Assembly (NCBI GenBank): GCA_021737445.1
Contig: JAIPDY010000233.1
Span: forward strand, 1-9,093
Reading direction: 5' to 3'
Source of the DNA: Desulfotignum sp.
GTDB taxonomy: Bacteria; Desulfobacterota; Desulfobacteria; Desulfobacterales; Desulfobacteraceae
DNA: 9,093 nucleotides
Position numbers and translations under genes: made by a program
Shown: positions 6,781 to 9,093 of the stretch, one piece after another
Layout: the number at the start of each line of letters is the position of its first letter
Position numbering within the stretch: the stretch's first letter is position 1
Notes under the pieces: model-generated
Told to the model about the DNA's origin: nothing
Databases searched by the model: none
The model's input: the letters and a program-made list of their open reading frames with translations, nothing else

Positions 6781-7434
6781 TTATGAATTTACAAGACCTT
6801 TTTCAATGGCGATGGCGGTCAGTTGCGACACATTGTTCACAGCCAGCTTGCCCATGATGTTGGCCCGGTGGCGTTCAATGGTTTTGGGGCTGTTGCACAG
6901 CATGTCCGCAATCTCTTTGCTGGTATAGCCCTCGGCCACCAGTTTCAGGACTTCTTTTTCCCGCTGTGTCAGGGTGTCCCATGCACTGCGTTCTTTCAAA
7001 TGTTTTTTTCCTTCAAGATACCCTTCCAAGACTTTGCCGGCGATGCTGGGACTGATAAACGTTTTTCCCGATGAAACCAGGCGGATGGCTTTGAGAAGTT
7101 CATCCTGGGACGCATCTTTAAGGCAGTAGCCCTGCACGCCGCAGTTAAAACATTGCAGGATAAATTCATCTGTGTCATGAATGGTCAATGCAAGGATCTT
7201 GATATCGGGTATCTGGCGTTTGATTTCCCTGATGGCGGAAAGGCCGTCCATTTTCGGCATGGACAGATCCAGCATTGCCATATCCGGATGATGTTCCAGA
7301 CACTGCGCAATGGCTTCAAATCCGTCTGCTGCCTCGGCCACCACCTCCAGGGTATCATCACAGTTGATCATCAGGCACAACCCTTCCCGGAGCAGTTTGC
7401 TGTCCTCTGCGATGACAATACGTGTTTTTTCCAT
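6781..7434 (-). CDS. NarL/FixJ-type response regulator, REC plus LuxR HTH
   Basis: Two-domain transcription regulator of 217 residues. The REC domain (about 4-120) has acidic residues Glu10/Asp11, phosphoacceptor Asp56 in AMLDLSMP, Thr84 in LALT and Lys106 in YCLKD, so phosphorylation chemistry is intact. The LuxR-type helix-turn-helix (about 150-215) contains the typical LTQREKEVLKLVAEGYTSKE and the recognition region SPKTIERHRANIMGKL. Shine-Dalgarno AGGGAG lies 5 bases before the ATG. It stands upstream of otsA with a 188-base gap. The histidine kinase at the other end of the window belongs to the class that pairs with this kind of regulator, but no cognate kinase is adjacent, so the pairing is inference. 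The IS element lies about 55 bases upstream and may have cut it off from an older promoter. Confidence 0.95.
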   Translation of the reverse strand: MEKTRIVIAEDSKLLREGLCLMINCDDTLEVVAEAADGFEAIAQCLEHHPDMAMLDLSMPKMDGLSAIREIKRQIPDIKILALTIHDTDEFILQCFNCGVQGYCLKDASQDELLKAIRLVSSGKTFISPSIAGKVLEGYLEGKKHLKERSAWDTLTQREKEVLKLVAEGYTSKEIADMLCNSPKTIERHRANIMGKLAVNNVSQLTAIAIEKGLVNS

Positions 7435-7458
7435 GATGGCTCCCTGTCTTTGCAGTTA

Positions 7459-7488
7459 ATTTTCCCTAAACAGCACAGATAAAGTCAA
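7459..7488 (-). promoter_or_regulatory. Weak sigma70-like promoter candidate for the response regulator
   Basis: On the minus strand TTGACT (7488-7483) and GAAAAT (7464-7459) are 18 bases apart, which would put a start point near 7452, with the ribosome site a few bases further on. The -35 match is good (5 of 6) and the -10 modest (4 of 6). It lies right beside the outer edge of the IS element, so the insertion may have supplied or shifted the promoter. Seen by eye only. Confidence 0.25.
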
Positions 7489-7491
7489 CGA

Positions 7492-7510
7492 CCTCCGGCA
7501 AAGCCGGAGG
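7492..7510. repeat. Right-end hairpin of the IS element
   Basis: Perfect 8-bp stem CCTCCGGC/GCCGGAGG with a 3-base AAA loop, the likely TnpA recognition hairpin at the tnpA-distal end. Its stem is similar to, but not the same as, the left-end hairpin. Confidence 0.75.
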
Positions 7511-7522
7511 CTTGTATTGTGA

Positions 7523-7567
7523 ACCGCTCAAAGCGGTCATAAAAGCGTGAGCCACCTAAAGGTGGCT
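7523..7567. repeat. Two further hairpins behind tnpA
   Basis: ACCGCT-CAA-AGCGGT at 7523-7537 and AGCCACC-TAAA-GGTGGCT at 7550-7567. The second overlaps the tnpA stop codon (7566-7568). The string TGTGAACCGCT at 7518-7528 also occurs inverted at 8022-8032 near the other end of the element. They may be part of the right-end structure or may help end transcription; there is no clear T run after them. Confidence 0.55.
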
Positions 7568-7994
7568 AAAACAATTCCAGTTGATCTGTTTTTCTATCAG
7601 CAGTTTCCTGTTTCTGGATGTATTTCCTTACAGTTTCTTCATCTCGTCCAACTGTTGAAACATAATAACCTCTGGCCCAAAAATTTTGTCCAACAAAATT
7701 GCGTTTTTTACCAGCATAGGTTCGAGCTATATGAATAGCACTTTTCCCTTTAATGTAACCGACGACTTGAGCTACTGAATATTTCGGTGGTATTACTATC
7801 AGCATATGAACGTGATCTCCCATCAGATGCCCTTCAAGAATCTCTGATTCTCTTTGTAATGCCAAATCTTTAAAAATTTCACCGAGATATTTTCTCAGCT
7901 GGCCATATATTACTTTTTTTCGATATTTTGGAATCCAAATAATATGATACTTGCAATCATAGGTCGTATGGTTTAATTTTCTATTGTTGTTCAT
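7566..7994 (-). CDS. tnpA: IS200-type transposase TnpA (Y1 HUH nuclease)
   Basis: Single-strand DNA transposase of 142 residues, full length for the family (about 130-155). The HUH metal site is in GDHVHMLIVIPP (His61, His63). The catalytic tyrosine is Tyr125 in RKYIQKQE. The usual N-terminal strand KYHIIWIPKYRKKVI and the motif FWARGYYVSTVG are present. No frameshift or stop interrupts it, so it could be active. ATG 7994 has AAGGAGA at 8001-8007, 6 bases upstream. Codon use looks more AT-rich than in the surrounding genes, as expected for an incoming element. The function is simple transposition of the element; no accessory TnpB/IscB gene is present. Confidence 0.95.
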   Translation of the reverse strand: MNNNRKLNHTTYDCKYHIIWIPKYRKKVIYGQLRKYLGEIFKDLALQRESEILEGHLMGDHVHMLIVIPPKYSVAQVVGYIKGKSAIHIARTYAGKKRNFVGQNFWARGYYVSTVGRDEETVRKYIQKQETADRKTDQLELF

Positions 7995-7996
7995 TA

Positions 7997-8046
7997 AAAG
8001 TCTCCTTCTCTGTGATCTTTAAGCGGTTCACAGTTTGGGAGACTTT
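7997..8046 (-). promoter_or_regulatory. Stem-loop hiding the tnpA ribosome binding site
   Basis: On the minus strand AAAGTCTCC (8046-8038) pairs perfectly with GGAGACTTT (8005-7997), which contains most of the tnpA Shine-Dalgarno sequence. An inner stem CTGTGA/TCACAG (8033-8028 with 8015-8010) stacks inside. The combined 9+6 bp hairpin should block ribosome entry. IS200 of enterobacteria is known to restrain its transposase by such a leader hairpin; here the pairing is seen directly and the function is inferred. Confidence 0.7.
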
Positions 8047-8081
8047 CTTATATTCCCGCAAATGTCAAACTTTGGGAGTCT

Positions 8082-8098
8082 CCCCGGCATAGCCGGGG
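8082..8098. repeat. Left-end hairpin of the IS element
   Basis: Perfect 7-bp stem CCCCGGC/GCCGGGG with an ATA loop. Two copies of TTTGGGAG (8034-8041 and 8071-8078) lie between it and tnpA as a short direct repeat. Confidence 0.7.
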
Positions 8099-8151
8099 GT
8101 TTACCTTTGATTAATTACTAAATAGCAAAGACAAAAGCCAAAGGCAATGGT

Positions 8152-8499
8152 TTATTTTAACCTGGCACGGGCTTGACGAAATATTTCCGGTTCTTTCACA
8201 GGGTGTTGTTCCGGCGGAAAATCCCCTTCTCGGGGAGGTATCACGGTCAGTGCGTTTTCCACCACCCGGCCGGGCAGTTCCGATGACACAACCTTTGCGA
8301 TGTATGCCCTTTTCCAGTATGCATCCACGATACCCCCCAGGGTCACCGTGCCGTTTTTTACAGACACTTTGGGGGCAAGAATGTTTACATCAGGTATCAC
8401 TGCCAGTTTCAAAAGTATCTCGATTTTGGTTTTAAAGTCCACGGTATCGGTATCTGGCACCATTTTTTTGGTTTTGACAGATAGATTTCCAGTTGCCAT
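8152..8499 (-). CDS. Small BON-domain protein, no signal peptide
   Basis: A 115-residue protein with one BON domain (about 20-92). The hallmark region is VSVKNGTVTLGGIVDAYWKR, followed by the helix and closing strand (VVENALTVIPP). The tail (93-115) is proline-rich and charged. Unlike the six-BON protein in this window, no hydrophobic export signal is present, so it may stay in the cytoplasm or act with a membrane partner. Shine-Dalgarno AGGAGG (8508-8513) lies 8 bases before ATG 8499. The gene begins 42 bases after ftsH ends, so co-transcription with the protease gene is likely. The IS element starts about 50 bases behind its stop codon. The domain is clear; the role is unknown. Confidence 0.85.
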   Translation of the reverse strand: MATGNLSVKTKKMVPDTDTVDFKTKIEILLKLAVIPDVNILAPKVSVKNGTVTLGGIVDAYWKRAYIAKVVSSELPGRVVENALTVIPPREGDFPPEQHPVKEPEIFRQARARLK

Positions 8500-8541
8500 A
8501 AAAAAAACCTCCTGATGAGTATGTTTGTCAATACTGCCTTG

Positions 8542-9093
8542 TCAATCGAGCTGGAGAAATGTTTCTATTTCTTTTGATGTGAGTGTTTCTTTCTCTATTA
8601 ATTCTTCGGCAAGCCGATCCAGTTTTTCACGATTTTCATGTAAGATTGTTTTTACCTGTTCATGGCATTTATGGAGAATTTCCTTGACTTCGGCATCGAT
8701 GACCTGTGCGGTTGCTTCGCTGTAATCCTTGTCCTGGGTCAACTCTCTGCCCAGAAACGGGTGGGGCTCTCCTTTTTTAAAAACCATCAGCCCGAGCTTT
8801 TCGCTCATACCCCATTGACAAACCATCTGCCGCGCCAGTTGAGAGGCGTTTTTCAGGTCATCACCGGCCCCGGAGGTGACTTCGTTAAACACCTCCTCTT
8901 CAGCAGCCCGGCCCCCCACCATCACCGAAATTCTGTTGAGCAGATATTCTTTGCTCAGATTGTGCCGGTCCTCTTCGGGCAGCTGTTCTGTCGCCCCCAG
9001 TGCTCTGCCCCGGGGAATGATGGTGACCTTGGATAGCGGGTCAGCGTTGGAAAGCAGCAATGCGGCTAATGCATGGCCGGATTCGTGATAGGC
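8542..9093 (-). CDS. ftsH: FtsH ATP-dependent zinc metalloprotease, C-terminal part
   Basis: Membrane-anchored AAA+ protease that degrades damaged membrane proteins and short-lived regulators. Only the last 183 residues are in the window; the membrane and AAA+ parts lie to the right. The visible part starts inside the M41 peptidase domain with AYHESGHALAAL, which holds the HExxH zinc site and catalytic Glu. It continues with VTIIPRGRALGATEQLPEED, VGGRAAEEEVF, the third zinc ligand in TSGAGDDLKNAS and MVCQWGMSEKLGLMVF, all in the order seen in FtsH. The C-terminal helical tail ends with an ordinary TGA and is not truncated. The bacterium could have more than one FtsH; this copy, placed by BON and stress genes, may be an accessory one, but that cannot be decided from the fragment. 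Confidence 0.95.
   Translation of the reverse strand, partial: AYHESGHALAALLLSNADPLSKVTIIPRGRALGATEQLPEEDRHNLSKEYLLNRISVMVGGRAAEEEVFNEVTSGAGDDLKNASQLARQMVCQWGMSEKLGLMVFKKGEPHPFLGRELTQDKDYSEATAQVIDAEVKEILHKCHEQVKTILHENREKLDRLAEELIEKETLTSKEIETFLQLD

Larger units (their letters stand above)
7491..8099 (-). mobile_element. IS200/IS605-family insertion sequence, tnpA only
   Basis: An element of about 610 bases bounded by GC-rich subterminal hairpins: left end (upstream of tnpA) CCCCGGC-ATA-GCCGGGG at 8082-8098, right end CCTCCGGC-AAA-GCCGGAGG at 7492-7510. It carries one intact Y1 transposase gene and no tnpB. IS200-type elements move as single strands, recognise end hairpins, and leave no target duplications or terminal inverted repeats, which agrees with what is seen. 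The interior looks more AT-rich than the neighbours. Exact cleavage points are uncertain by about 10 bases, because the target motif cannot be fixed without a second copy or an empty site. Its position splits ftsH-BON from the response regulator. Confidence 0.85.

Noticed and set aside
8115..8151. Short GCC-TTT-GGC stem followed by TTTT behind the small BON gene
   Set aside because: A 3-bp core stem is too weak to call a terminator.
8518..8545. Promoter-like TTGACA (8545-8540) with CATACT (8523-8518), spacing 16
   Set aside because: Transcription would start inside the Shine-Dalgarno sequence of the small BON gene, leaving almost no leader. The hexamer also overlaps the ftsH stop codon, so it is probably chance.
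1..9093. CRISPR array, tRNA or rRNA genes
   Set aside because: No regularly spaced repeats and no tRNA or rRNA-like segments were found on reading either strand.

Overview
The window is a run of genes that all lie on the minus strand. Read in transcription order (right to left) it holds: the end of an FtsH protease gene, a small BON-domain gene, an IS200-type insertion, a NarL-type response regulator, trehalose-6-phosphate synthase (otsA), a secreted protein with six BON domains, then kaiC, kaiB and a PAS-containing NarL-type histidine kinase whose end lies beyond base 1. The exported BON protein points to a Gram-negative host. The gene style (HisKA_3/NarL signalling, KaiBC outside cyanobacteria, GC-rich third positions) fits an anaerobic Desulfobacterota-like bacterium, perhaps a Desulfobacteraceae member. 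That assignment is an impression from the sequence, not a search result.

Right part (about 7435-9093). The C-terminal part of FtsH, including its zinc motif, is followed 42 bases later by a 115-residue BON protein. An intact IS200/IS605-family element with only a Y1 HUH transposase sits between that gene and the response regulator. It keeps the subterminal hairpins and the ribosome-binding-site hairpin typical of IS200.

Middle part (about 3480-7434). The response regulator, otsA and the six-BON protein look like an osmotic or envelope stress group. No otsB is visible. OtsA and the BON protein are 38 bases apart.

Left part (1-3479). kaiC, kaiB and the histidine kinase are joined by two ATGA overlaps and are almost certainly translated as one unit. 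KaiC keeps both ATPase sites and a Ser-Ser pair where the cyanobacterial protein has its Ser431/Thr432 phosphosites, but it lacks the C-terminal tail that binds KaiA. KaiB lacks the usual proline triplet. The histidine kinase has no KaiB-like domain of its own, so KaiB plus kinase resembles a split SasA. The NarL regulator upstream is a plausible, unproven partner.

The two most unusual points are both at the front of kaiC. Its reading frame has no ATG, GTG or TTG between the upstream in-frame stop and a point beyond the first Walker A motif, yet a good Shine-Dalgarno sequence stands six bases before an ATC codon that gives an N-terminus of about the length of cyanobacterial KaiC. Just before this, the 110-base gap can fold into a three-way junction closed by a 9-bp stem, followed by a T6 run and the Shine-Dalgarno sequence, which is the layout of an attenuator or translational switch.
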